The notes below the pieces were generated by a model that searched no databases, had not been told where the DNA came from, and saw only the letters and a list, made by a program, of their open reading frames with translations. From Delphinapterus leucas (taxonomy: Eukaryota; Chordata; Mammalia; Artiodactyla; Monodontidae): a DNA stretch of 64,000 nucleotides. The DNA is taken from the NCBI RefSeq assembly GCF_002288925.2, contig NW_022097996.1, positions 8,502,451 to 8,566,450 on the forward strand, written 5' to 3'. A program made the position numbers and the translations under genes. Shown here one piece after another: positions 10,774 to 20,554 of this stretch (the first letter of the stretch is position 1; each line of letters starts with the position of its first letter).

Positions 10774-13700
10774 GGAGCTGGGGGCCCAAAGCCAAGCAGA
10801 GCGTGATCCACGCGCGGTCCAGGCCAGGCAGCAGGCCACGGCGGTTCTCCTTGCTGTTAGAGAGGTCTGGGCTCGGTGACCCCTCGGTGCCTCTGCAAAG
10901 TGCCTGCACGTGCCCTGCTCCTGACGGGAACCCTCAGGGCACACCTGGCCAGCTCAGCCCATCGGTAGCCGGTGAAGACATTGAGAAGAACGTGCGCGTG
11001 AACGAGGACGGCAGCTTGTCCGTGGAGATGAAAGTCCGCTTCCACCTACAGGGGGAGGACCTGCTCCTGTGGTCCAGGAGGGTCAGGAGGGCCAGCAGTC
11101 TCACAGCGGCCAGTGGGGTGGGCCCCGTCCTGGGGCAGGCAGATCCCCTCGGCTGTGTGTGGAGGGGACCCCCTAGGGACCCCTCGGAGCCTGGGGCACA
11201 GGGACTGGGGCCCTGCGAGGCAGGAGGTGTGGGGGCCTTTGACCGAGGCCGGTGGCAGCCGGGGTCTAGATATGAGATCTGGATGAACCCCCTTTATGCC
11301 CCCCAGGGAGAGCAGACAGCCTCTCAGAGGAGGTCTGGGCTGCCCCAGAGGTCCCACTCCAGGACCCCCAGGAGCCAAGGGGTCGCCAGCAGGAAAAGAA
11401 GGAGCAAAGACAGCGCCAGCCCTTCCTCCAGTGACAGAGCCCCTGAAGGCTCTGAGAACAACTCTTCTTTCTGCTCCAGGTCCCTGGAGGATGGTGTGGG
11501 CAGCTGTGGCCCAAGTCTGGCCTCGGGGGCTGGTGAGAGCACAGGCGAGGGAGCAATGCCGGGCCTCAGGGAGCACCGTGGCTGCCTGAAACCCGGGACC
11601 CGAGGCCCGGCAGACGCTTTTCCTGACTCCTCGGCAAGTGGCAGGTCTCACGAGGAGTCCAGTGAAAGGGGTGAACTGCACCAGGGCCGCCCCAGCAAGA
11701 AGAGCTGGGCCGCGACTTCCTGGGGGGCCACCCAGGGGGGAGGCCCCGGCTCCCCCGCTGTGAGCCCCTCGTCTGTAAGGAAAGAGGGCCCCCGGGCAGC
11801 CTCTGGGGAGGACGCAGGAGGCCACCGTCCACCTTCTGCCTGTGCCTCAGCCCCAGGCAGGAGCAGAAAGCAGCAGAGCAGAGCCGGCACCCTGTCCTTA
11901 CCCAGCGTTTCTGTCCTCAGCCGAGGGTCCCAGAGGGGCCGCCCCGGGCAGCACCACCACCCAAAGGACACCCACTGCCCACTCGGCTTGCCTGTGTCCA
12001 GGCCAGTGCCAGGGCCTCCCAGCAGAGGCAGGGCCCGCCCAGACAGCCCAGCGCCTGGCCCTTCGGAAAGCCCACACAGCTGCGGGAGCCGGGCCTCCCG
12101 GGACCCGGAGCCCTGCTTCTCCGCCACTCTTTATTCCTGGGACACGCGAGGTTTCAGCAGCATTCCCATCACCCCTGTGAGCAATTCTGACTGTGCTTCC
12201 AATTTCCACCCCCCAAATTCCCCCGCTGCTGAGACCGAAGGGGACCCTGAGTTCAGGGCGTGTTCACCAGCTCCCACACCTTCAAACACATCTGGCTCTT
12301 TCAACTCGCAAGCTGATGGCCTGGGTGAAAAGGCAGGGGGTGACAGTCCCAAGCCTTCCTGGCCCTTGGTCCTGCCAGTCAGGTGGCCCGAGGGAGGGAG
12401 GCCGGGAGTGCACGGGGCCAGCTGCTGCTCGCAGCTGGGCGCATCCCCGGCCCTCGGTTCCCCCGGTGGGAAGACGCAGTCGCTGCCAGCCTCCCAGTCT
12501 TGGGGCGGCCAGGGCCCCTTCTCTGAGGCCTGCTCGGTGTGCAGCAGGTACTGTCCCATGCCTCGCAAGCCACGGCCCTTGGGCAAGAAGCATCCTTTGC
12601 GTACCCTCAGCCACAGCGAGGGCACCCACAGTGCTGATGGGGAGCCGGGCGGGGCCGAGGCGGGGGAGGAAAAGCTGGACGTGTGGCGCCCTCGGCCCCC
12701 TGGCTCTCCGGGAGGGGCCGTGGGGAGAGCAGTCAGAGCCGTGAGAAGGGGTGGCTCCCACCGCGGTCCCAAGCTCGGGAGAACGTTCCAGGAGAAGGTC
12801 TCGGGTGGAGGAGACCTGGAGGAGCAAAAGGGAGGTGGCTGCATGATGCTGGGCACCCTGCCCCGAGCCTCCCCAGGAGCGGTGGTCCGTGCATGGCTGA
12901 GCAACATCTCGGAGGAGCCCGTGAAATACGAGATGGTGGACGAGGGCGAAGACCTGGCTGGGCGCAGCCCGGAAGGTCCCGAGGAGGACCCTGTTGACCA
13001 ATATCCCCCAGATGGCCTGGAAGGGTCAGTGCAGGCCAGACAAGTGCCCCTGGAAGGGGCGGCCAGTGAGAAAGCAGAACCAGATGCAGCCCTCCCAGGG
13101 ACGGGCAGCGCTGGTCCCAGGTCAGGAGAGGGCCTGCCTTGCAGTGGGGTTTCAGAAGCCCCTACGGAGGCCTGCAAAGGCAAAGGAGCGGCTGTGGACC
13201 GTGCGATGGGCCAGTGCGTGCTTCCCAGCAGGGTCTCTTCCTCCATACACATCATGAAGGCGCTGATGGGATCCAGGCCAGGCCGGCCCAGCAGTGTGCC
13301 CGAAGTGTCCAGCTCAGTGGGCAGGAGACTCGGCCGCTCGGCCCAGGCCCTCGTCACCTGTCTCGCCAGGCTCCGCTTCTTTGATGATGACCTTGGGTCT
13401 CCCGCTGGCAAAGTGAGGTTCACAGACTCTCCTCGGTACCAGGAGCTCCTGAGCACCTTGCAGGCCCTGTGGCCAGGGAGTGGCCTTGGGCACAGAGAGC
13501 TGGACTCGGGCCTCCAGGAGCTAGGCTGGGGCCAGGCCCTGCCGGCCCTTGGGTCCCACGCTGCAGCTGAGGACTTCACGCCAACATCCTCCTCTGGTGT
13601 GGATGTTGGCAGTGGTTCCGGAGGCTCGGGGGAGGGACACGGGCCCTGCACCGTGGACTGCGCCCTGGTCCCTGAGAGGATAGGGCTGCCCTCAAGCATC

Positions 13701-15824
13701 CCCTGCAAGAGGCCTGATTCCAGAATCTCAGGGAACCCAGAGGATCCGGGAAACCAACAGACGAGTGGTTCCGAGGCTGGTGGTGCCTCCAGCGAGGACA
13801 GGTCCGAAAGAAACAGTGGGGAGCAGATGTTGGGCAGTGACCTGGACCAAGGTGTTAAAAACACGATGCAAGAAGAGGGGGTACAATTAGAGGAAATAAA
13901 AGAGGAAAAAGAAAGAGCAGAACTGCAAGAAGAGGGTGTTAAAGGGTTTCCTGAAGAGGAAGGAATCACAGGACGAGAATCGTCAGGGGCGGGCTCTCAG
14001 GATGCGGCGGGTGCCAGGGAAGACAAGAGCCTGCAGGAAGAGCAGGGAGACCCCACCTCGGCCACACTGAGCCCCCCAGGGAAGAGAGAGAGCCCGAAAG
14101 AGCGCCCTAAGAGCCTCAGGGAGAGTGACCCAGACGCCAGCGGGAGTCAAGGTGGCCCCAACACTGAGCCTTCTTTGGAGAAGTTGTCCACAGCAGCTGA
14201 GACAGGCTGTGGGCAAACCCAGGCCAAGCTTACCCAGGGGGCGGAGGAGAGGGGCACTTCCACAGCCTGCAGAGGGCCTCTGGACCCTGACCCCCTCTGG
14301 GTGTCCAAGTTCCTGAAGAATATGGAGAAGGCCTTCATGGCCCACCTCGCCACTGCCACGGCCGAGCTCCAAGCCCGCTGGGGCCTGGAGAGCAACGACC
14401 TGCTGGACCAGATGGTGGCCGAGCTGCAGCAGGACGTGGGCCGGCGGCTCCAGGACCACATCGAGAAGGAGCTCCACAAGGTGCAGAGCCAGGTGGGGGG
14501 CACGGCGCCGGGGCCACCCAGGGAAGCCCTCCGCTGGGAGACGCCCCTGCAGACCAAGCAGTACAGGCAGCACCCCCAGGGCCTGAGTGACCTCTCAGCT
14601 TCCTCCGAGCACACGCAGGGCCGGGGGCCCCCCTCCTTCTCCCTGGAGGACGTACCAACCTTCAGAGGAGCCCTGGGGACCCGGCTCGGGGAGCAGGTTG
14701 AGGAGGAGGGGTTCTGTCCCTGCGAGGCCTGCATGAGGAAGAAAGTGGCCCCTGCATCCCCGGGGGACGCAGTGCGGGCGGCCAGTGCGCCCGTCAGAGA
14801 GGCCTTTGACCTGCAGCAAATTCTGCAGAAGAAGAAAGGAAGATGTGTGGACGGGGAGACAGCAGAGGCGGCCCCTGCAAAGAGGGGGATGGAGAGGGAC
14901 CCCTCGGGGACGGACCCTGTCCGGGGAGCAGACGGAGGCCCTGAGCTGGGATCAGGCCAGGGCCCCGGGGTGGAGGTGGGGCACGAGACCCTCAGCAGAG
15001 ATGAAGCCCCCCGGGGGGCAGAGGAGGGGGCAACTGCTGAGAAGAGAGAAAGGAAAACAGACCCCTTTGTAGGCAGCTACCCGGACGGGGTGGGGCTGGG
15101 GAAGCAGGGTGTGGGCAGGGAGGAAGGAGACCCAGAGGTGGGCTCTGGGGCTGAGGACACTGGGGCGGGTAAAGCCCCGGGAGGAGGTGACCCAAGTCCA
15201 GGAGGACAGAACGCTGGTGCCGAAAGTGCAGAGGCCCAGGGAGCTGACGGGGAGCAACAGGCAGAGTCAGGAGGAGGAAATCGAGGTAAGAGAGAAGCGC
15301 GCCCTCAGCTTGGCCTCGGACACCGCCAGTCGCGTGAGGCTTCTAGAAACAGCAGCCCAGACCAGGAGGGCAGGCCCACGCTGTCCCTGGCCCCAGGTGC
15401 AGGCTCCCCCCGCCAAAGGTCAGGCCTCTCGTCCTCCAGCGCATCATCTCTGGGGAACTGCTCTCGGCTCTCTCAGAAAAGCTCCGAAGATGAGCCTTCA
15501 GACAGACCCACGAGGAGCCTTGAAGACGAGGCCAAGGGCGTCCCTGATCCAGAGACAAAAGTCACAGGCACGTGTCCAGAAAGCTCCCCTTCTGAGCAAG
15601 ACGGGGCCCCTTCAGGCTCGAGGATGCCAGAGCTAGGAACAGATGAAGGTCTGACTCCAGAGCTGGGGGAAGAGGGAGGCCCGGCTCCAGAGCAGGGGAC
15701 AGAGAGAGGCTCTGACTTAGAAGCTGAGAAGGTAGTGAAAAGTCTCGCTTCCACAGAAGTGATGCTTAAAACCCTCCCCATGGACAGGACAGATGGCTTT
15801 GGCCAAGACGACTTAGATTTCTAA
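10774..15824 (+). CDS. RP1L1: RP1L1, last coding exon (residues 250-1932): long disordered tail to stop
   Basis: A 5,051-nt terminal exon open throughout and ending in TAA. Family landmarks in order: SWGPKAK at the splice junction; the RP1-family block VRVNEDGSLSVEMKVRFHL from residue 323; YEIWMNPL; VRAWLSNI with Trp957; TPTSSSGVDVGSGSGG from residue 1185; two QEEGV units near 13869 and 13926; a helical, coiled-coil-like segment at about 1430-1490 (FLKNMEKAF..LLDQMVAELQQDV); a Cys patch FCPCEACMRKK at 1563-1573; EAFDLQQILQKKKG; and the C-terminus DGFGQDDLDF. The spliced protein is 1,932 residues, while human is about 2,400. Most of the deficit matches absence of the human array of 16-residue Glu-rich repeats; one degenerate unit remains at 15216-15272. 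Three 10-residue repeats occur at 1868-1897. Many large frames on both strands inside this exon are shadows produced by high GC. Confidence 0.96.
13869..13946 (+). repeat. RP1L1: Two imperfect Glu-rich coding repeats in RP1L1 (QEEGV)
   Basis: Two CAAGAAGAGGG-starting units 57 nt apart encode QEEGVQLEE and QEEGVKGFP. Human RP1L1 has more copies of a similar QEEGVQLEE repeat in this region, so this looks like a short version of that array. Confidence 0.7.
15216..15272 (+). repeat. RP1L1: Single degenerate unit at the site of the human RP1L1 16-residue repeat array
   Basis: Encodes GAESAEAQGADGEQQAESG, which resembles one unit of the human Glu/Ala-rich array (EAPEAEGEAQPESEG-like). No tandem copies follow. 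The reading then passes directly into the unique region (RPQLGLGHRQSREAS) that follows the array in human. Confidence 0.75.
15627..15716 (+). repeat. RP1L1: Three-copy 30-bp (10-residue) in-frame tandem repeat in RP1L1
   Basis: Three contiguous 30-nt units (15627-15656, 15657-15686, 15687-15716) encode PELGTDEGLT, PELGEEGGPA and PEQGTERGSD. As I recall human RP1L1, only one comparable unit (PEQGASEGYD) is present at this site. Confidence 0.85.
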
Positions 15825-16364
15825 GGATCCAGCTGCAAGACAGTCCTGAGTCTGGAGCTCAGCCTACTGGAGATGCATAAGGGACATGGGCGAAGGTCAA
15901 GGACTTGCCAAGGGCATGGCCACCCCACACTGCCCCAGTTCTAAATTCTGGGGTTTCCAAGGCCCCGTCGGCCTGTCCACCCACTGCGTGAAAGAGGGCC
16001 ATCCCAGATCTTCCGCATTATACGAGGTCAGCTGCCCCAGCATTTGCCTGCTGGGCCCAGGAGGATGGAACTGCCTGGCAACCGTCCAGGAGAGGTTTTG
16101 TTTGTGTGTTTGTTTTTTGCTGGTGAGTGTTTCCCTTGTTCTTTGCCTATTGATCTCCAGTTATTTCTCTCCTGGGCCTCTCCTGGGCACTGATGTCTCT
16201 CGACTTTGAAGTGCTTTTTTCTAGTCTTGACTATATTTGGTGATTCTGCAGATGTGAAAATTTGGAGAGAAGAGGATAAATTCAGGATCACTGGACAAAG
16301 TTTGTTCTCAGCCCCAAAGTTCAAGTGTCTTTCCTTAATTCTTTTCTTTTTTTGGAATGAAAAA
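15825..16364 (+). other. RP1L1: RP1L1 3' UTR, proximal part
   Basis: Sequence directly after the stop codon. No canonical AATAAA is visible before the antisense L1 starts at about 16365; a weak GATAAA variant occurs at about 16275. Further downstream, AATAAA hexamers occur at 17384-17389, 17393-17398 and 17868-17873. The true cleavage site cannot be set from sequence alone. Confidence 0.6.
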
Positions 16365-16680
16365 AATTGGAAAATGCAAAAGAGCAGAAAGAAGGAAAAG
16401 TAGTCACTCATAATCCCACCCCTCAGGGATGACTCGTGGTAGCATTGGATGTATTTCTTTCCCATCATTTTTCTAATTATTTGATAGATGTGTATTTAAA
16501 CTTCTTTTTTTAACATAATTTGAGAATTCCCCCCATTAATCTCAAAATCTTCATAAACCTATTTTTAATACCTGAATAATGTTTTTAATGCCCAAATAAT
16601 ATGAGATTATAAAATGCTTTTTCACCATCTCCCTTTTGTTGACCATTTGGATGGTTTCCATTATTTTTTCCATATATATA

Positions 16681-16736
<56 letters not shown>

Positions 16737-17110
16737 CCTGAATAGCAGATGGTTTCCTTAGGATAGATTCCCAGGCATGGAATTACTGGGTCTAAAGATA
16801 TCGACTTTTTTAAGGCTCTTGATACCTTCCTTCTGTCAAATTGTTTTTCTAAAGGTCTACTAAGTTGTACTAAGTTACATCACCTGGTCTGCCACATTCT
16901 CAACCGTGTTTGGTAGAGTCATTAAAAATGAGAAATCTTTTGCTAATTTTATAGGGAAAAATAGTACCTTATTTTAACGTGGAACTATTTTAGCTATATT
17001 TGATTGCTAATGAGATTAAAGAGTTTTCTAGTTTTTTAAAAAGCCATTTGCATATAAATTATACATGTATGCCTTTTACCCATTTTCAGCTGGAATTCTA
17101 GCTTTTTTTA
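16365..17110 (-). mobile_element. Old L1 3' fragment (L1ME-like), antisense
   Basis: Matches the reverse complement of a mammalian L1 3' region: TAATCCCACCCCTCAGGGAT, GTATTTCTTTCCCATCATTT, ACCATTTGGATGGTTTCC, TAGATTCCCAGGCATGGAATTACTGGGTC and TTTTACCCATTTTC. It is interrupted by an AT microsatellite and a T-run. It is too degraded to code. Confidence 0.75.
16673..16736. repeat. (TA)n microsatellite followed by poly-T
   Basis: An alternating TA/TG run followed by about 20 T, lying within the antisense L1. It is likely to be length-variable. Confidence 0.9.
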
Positions 17111-17383
17111 AACAAATTGATTTACACCTGTCCTTTACAATTTTTAAACACTCTGTTTTTCATTTTTGAGATTGAAAAAGTGCCCTTTCTCGGCAGGCTT
17201 CTCCAGCAAGCCTTGGACTAGGGCTGTCTGGATCGGGGGGTCCTTAGTGGGGCAGAATTTCCTGCAAGGGTTCTCACCAGCATACAGGACCACTCTGTGT
17301 GTTCAGAATTTTTAAAGTGGAGGTCTGTGCTACAAGAACAGGTATTGTTCACTGGTTGTTCAAATGTAAATGTTCATGTAAAA

Positions 17384-17398
17384 AATAAAGAAAATAAA
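17384..17398 (+). promoter_or_regulatory. Candidate polyadenylation signals (two AATAAA)
   Basis: AATAAA at 17384-17389 and 17393-17398, about 1.56 kb after the RP1L1 stop codon. They lie downstream of an old L1 and in an A-rich setting, so chance is possible. Use for RP1L1 is inference only. Confidence 0.35.
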
Positions 17399-17480
17399 TA
17401 CATTAATAATAGAAAATAAAGCAAATGTTGGGTGTAGGCTGTGTCCTCATGCCCAAAGTCATCTGTTCTGTTCTGTTTCT

Positions 17481-17830
17481 TTTCTTTTCTTTTTTTTTTT
17501 TAAATTTGTTTATTTATTTATGGCTGCATTGGGTCTTTGTCGCTGCGTGCGGGCTTTCTCTAATTGCGTTGACGGGGAGGCGCGCTACTCTTCACTGCAA
17601 TGCACGAGCTTCTTATTGCGGTGGCTTCTCTTGTTGTGGAGCATGGGCTCTAGGCGCAAGGGCTTCAGTAGTTGTGGCTTGCGGGCTCTAGAGCGCAGGC
17701 TCAGTAGTTGTGGCGCACGGGCTTAGTTGCTCTGCGGCATGTAGGATCTTCCCGGACCAGGGCTCGAACCTGGTCGATGTCCCCTGCATTGGCAGGCGGA
17801 TTCTTAACCACTGCACCACCAGGGAAGTCC
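17481..17830 (-). mobile_element. CHR-1-type SINE, long copy, antisense
   Basis: It runs from a poly-T (reverse tail) through TATTTATGGCTGCATTGGGTC and repeated CAGTAGTTGTGG motifs. It ends in the reverse tRNA head (TTCTTAACCACTGCACCACCAGGGAAGTCCC). It is flanked by an 18-bp target-site duplication with one mismatch: CTGTTCTGTTCTGTTTCT at 17463-17480 and CTGTTCTGCTCTGTTTCT at 17831-17848. Confidence 0.92.
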
Positions 17831-17867
17831 CTGTTCTGCTCTGTTTCTGAATGCTGAAGATGTTCTT

Positions 17868-17873
17868 AATAAA
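17868..17873 (+). promoter_or_regulatory. Candidate polyadenylation signal (AATAAA)
   Basis: Lies 38 bp beyond the CHR-1 SINE, about 2.04 kb after the RP1L1 stop. Before the SINE inserted it would have sat about 1.7 kb from the stop. Functional use is unproven. Confidence 0.3.
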
Positions 17874-17934
17874 ATTTGACATGTTTTTAAAATTTCTTGT
17901 GGAGGCGAGTCTTTAAAGTTTTTACATTAAAAGT

Positions 17935-18035
17935 ATATATGAAAAAGAATATATATATGTATCTGTATAACTGGATCACTTTGCTGTACACCAGAAACTA
18001 ACACAATATCTATATACACACACACATATGTACAT
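17935..18035 (+). mobile_element. L1 3' end fragment, sense
   Basis: Contains the cetartiodactyl L1 terminus motifs ATATATGAAAAAGAATATATATATG and ATCACTTTGCTGTACACCAG AAACTAACACAA. It runs into an ACACAC/ATAT tail. Confidence 0.8.
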
Positions 18036-18319
18036 ATGAACTGGTATCCTAGCCAGAAGCTCCCAGTGAAACAGATTGCATTGTGAGCTTGGATTAGATA
18101 TGGTGATATGCAGGATTGTCTAGAACTTATTATTATTAGTTGACATGGAGCATTTACTGTGCACCTCTTCTGTGACTTGAGGTCCTCAGTCATTTCCTAA
18201 GAGATGTTCCAACCTCTTTGTTTCATAATCTGCTATCTCCCCAAATGACAGAGACAGCCACCACTGGCACCTACTGACCCGGCACTTCACTAAAATGGCA
18301 TGTCCACCTCTGGTCAAGA

Positions 18320-18480
18320 GAAGGCAATGGAAAGAGGGTGGGACTTGGAGTTGGATGACCAGACTCAAGTTCCAATGATGGCACCTCAGTTGCAACCTCT
18401 GTGAAATGGACCAAGTAATATTTTGCTCACTGCATTGTTGAGAAGTAGATGAGATAACATATGAAACTTCATTACATGTG
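18320..18480 (+). repeat. MIR SINE
   Basis: Sense MIR order: GGACTTGGAGTTGGATGACCAGACTCAAGTTC, then GTGAAATGGACC and GAGATAACATATGAAAC. Diverged. Confidence 0.6.
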
Positions 18481-18519
18481 TATTGGGAAAATACCAATAT
18501 TTTAATTAGAACTGCTAAG

Positions 18520-18765
18520 TTTTCAACGCCTATGATGTATCAGGTACCACAGGAACATAAATGATCTCATTTAGTCTTCTCAACGTGCCTGTGAAGTAAG
18601 CAAGTCGACAGTTATCCTCATTTCAAAAATGAAGTAACCGAGGTGGAGGAGTCTTAGGTAAACTTGTCCAAGTTCACGCAGTTAGTTAGAGGCAAAGCCA
18701 GGATTTAATCTCAGATATTTCAGACTCTGAAGTCCACGTCCTTTTCCACTGTATCATATTTTTTT
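18520..18765 (-). repeat. MIR SINE
   Basis: Reverse MIR order: ATGATGTATCAGGTACCAC, ATGATCTCATTTAGTCTTC, TTATCCTCATTTCAAAAATG, AGTTCACGCAGTTAGTTAGAGG and AAGCCAGGATTTAATCTCAG, ending in a T-rich stretch. Confidence 0.75.
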
Positions 18766-19046
18766 CATTTTGATTTGGGTTCCCTAACTAAATCATTTAG
18801 CTAAAAGTGATCAAAGATTTGCTGAATGAATTTACTGCAAAAGAGTTAAGACTTAGGAAAGTAGATTAGATGGGATTTTTTTGTTCAACCAATTGTATTA
18901 CGTCCTTAGTAATGTTCTAATTACATACAGACATTGGGAGCTTGAGATAACCTGTTTTTTTAAAGCTAAGAGTTGAACTCAAAAGTTTTCTAGCCACAGA
19001 ATTCTCCTTTCAGTTACAAACTCATCTTCTTGAAGCCTCCAGGAAC
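18766..19046. other. Non-coding DNA, nothing recognised
   Basis: AT-rich unique sequence between a MIR and the mariner palindrome. No supported feature. Confidence 0.35.
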
Positions 19047-19110
19047 TGGGTTGGCCAAAAAGTTTGTTCGATGCTATGGAAAAACCCGAACGAACTTTTT
19101 GGCCAACCCA
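19047..19110. mobile_element. 64-bp mariner-type MITE palindrome, miR-2284/2285-like hairpin
   Basis: Two 24-nt arms (19047-19070 and 19087-19110) are inverted complements with one mismatch (T at 19064 against G). They enclose a 16-nt loop. The termini are TGGGTTGGCCAAAAAG and CTTTTTGGCCAACCCA. This is the short internally deleted mariner found in cetartiodactyl genomes. Bovine microRNAs of the miR-2284/2285 families come from the same palindrome. Whether this copy is transcribed or processed cannot be told from sequence. Confidence 0.88.
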
Positions 19111-20139
19111 ATATTTCTGCTTTTATATTAAAAAACTTGCTGTTAATGGAAAACTGCGTCTTCTTCTGCCTTGGAGATAAAGTATTTCAGGGCCATCAGC
19201 CAAGGTGGGGATCTGAAATCCCCACTGAAATCCCCGCTGAACGTCTCCTCTGCACCCCTCTTCTCTACAGCAACCATACCGCACAGCATTGCACAGGCCT
19301 CTGAAATTTAGCACCTCTTGAAAATGTTGGGCTTCCTGTAGCCCATCCCTGAATCAAAACTTGGTGCATTTGCAACTCAAAGAGTTGCCAAAGCACTTTT
19401 AGTATCAGTGGTAATGCAAGCATTTTTAGCCAGCAGAGTCTCACCTTGAAGTAAGTGGGAGAGGGAAGTGAGTGAATAGAAACCAAGCTCTTCTCCCCCC
19501 TCCTCTGTCCTTCTGCTGGGGATCAGAGATTTCAGATCAAAGGGACCGTTTTTTCAGTGGCTGGGAACTAAAGCCTCGTGTCCAGGTCCCATGCCAGAGA
19601 TTCTGAATTTATTGGTCTGGAATCGGGCTCCAGCACAGCTGCTTTGTCCAGCTCCCAGATGTACGTAGCGTTCAGTCCAGGTGGCCCGTCACTGATTTAG
19701 TCCAGCTTCCTTTTTCCAGGTGAGGAGACACCCATCTTGAATAAATGAATTGCCTAAACCATGCGGCTGGATAAGTGGCTACTCTGAGAGCAGACCCCAG
19801 GTCTTTCTCTGGAGCTCACTTCATTTTCTGTCCCCGAGCTGAGCGAGGCCCTGCCGGAGAACTCAAGGAGCAGCCAGCCTTGTCACCCAGACCCTTGCGC
19901 CCCTCCCCTGCTTGCCCCCAACTCCCCCTGCCCGCCCCCCAACTCCCCCTGCCCTAGCTCCCTGTCCCTGAGTCTGACCTGGCGACCCAGCTGCTGTCTC
20001 CAGGAGGGCCCTTCTAAGGTGTCCAGGGCAGAATTAACCTGTCCTTTGTCTGCACAGCCCTCAGTACAAGTACAGCTGTGACGCAGACATGTCCTGAGAG
20101 ATTTCCACATAAATCAGAGGCCAGGGTGGAGGCTTCCTT
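19111..20139. other. Non-coding DNA with possible hAT-Charlie remnant near 19550-19700
   Basis: Mostly unique sequence. At 19550-19700 motifs such as CCATGCCAGAGATTCTGAATTTATTGGTCTG resemble the MER5A group, but divergence is high. A short CCCCAACTCCCCCTGCCC duplication lies near 19915-19955. Confidence 0.4.
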
Positions 20140-20270
20140 CACTTGAGTGAACATGTAAACCACCTGGCGAGCATCATTAAAATGGACACTTCCACCCAGG
20201 AAATTCTGATTCCGTGTGTCTGAGGGGGTCCAGGAATGCGCGTTTCAACAAGCCCCTGGAGGCCCACGCA
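20140..20270. repeat. Possible MER5A (hAT-Charlie) fragment
   Basis: Contains AAACCACCTGGCGAGCATCATT, AGGAAATTCTGATTCCGTG and GCGCGTTTCAACAAGCCCC, which resemble MER5A internal motifs in order. Confidence 0.55.
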
Positions 20271-20338
20271 CACGGTCCTCCCCTAGAAGTTACCTGCATT
20301 CTATGGCCGGACCGTCCCACCAGGACCGGGGGTCTTCC

Positions 20339-20507
20339 CAGACACACACATACACGGACGCGTGTGTGCGCACACGCACACACCCACCAGACCCCCCCCA
20401 GACACACACACACCCCAGACACACACACACACACCCAGACACACACATCCACACCCAGACACACACAAAGACACACACACACACCCCAGACAGACACACA
20501 CACACCA

Positions 20508-20553
<46 letters not shown>
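20339..20553. repeat. (CA)n microsatellite with CACACCCAGA variant units
   Basis: About 215 bp of CA-rich DNA. The left part has repeated CCCAGACACACACA-like units; the right end is an uninterrupted (AC)n run of roughly 40 bp. Six-frame openings here (THTHTPDT-type and [12 protein letters not shown]) are products of the repeat. Confidence 0.95.

Positions 20554-20554
<1 letters not shown>

Noticed and set aside
12193..12744. 183-codon alternative + frame within RP1L1 exon 4 (similar ones at 11296-11589 and 15109-15636)
   Set aside because: Shadow frames in a GC-rich exon; no family similarity and no independent start context of note.
12131..13969. 612-codon open frame on the minus strand inside RP1L1 exon 4
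   Set aside because: It lies fully opposite a confident coding exon with high GC and few stop codons. It has no recognisable domain, and its Ser/Pro-rich content mirrors the sense codons. It is best explained as a shadow frame.
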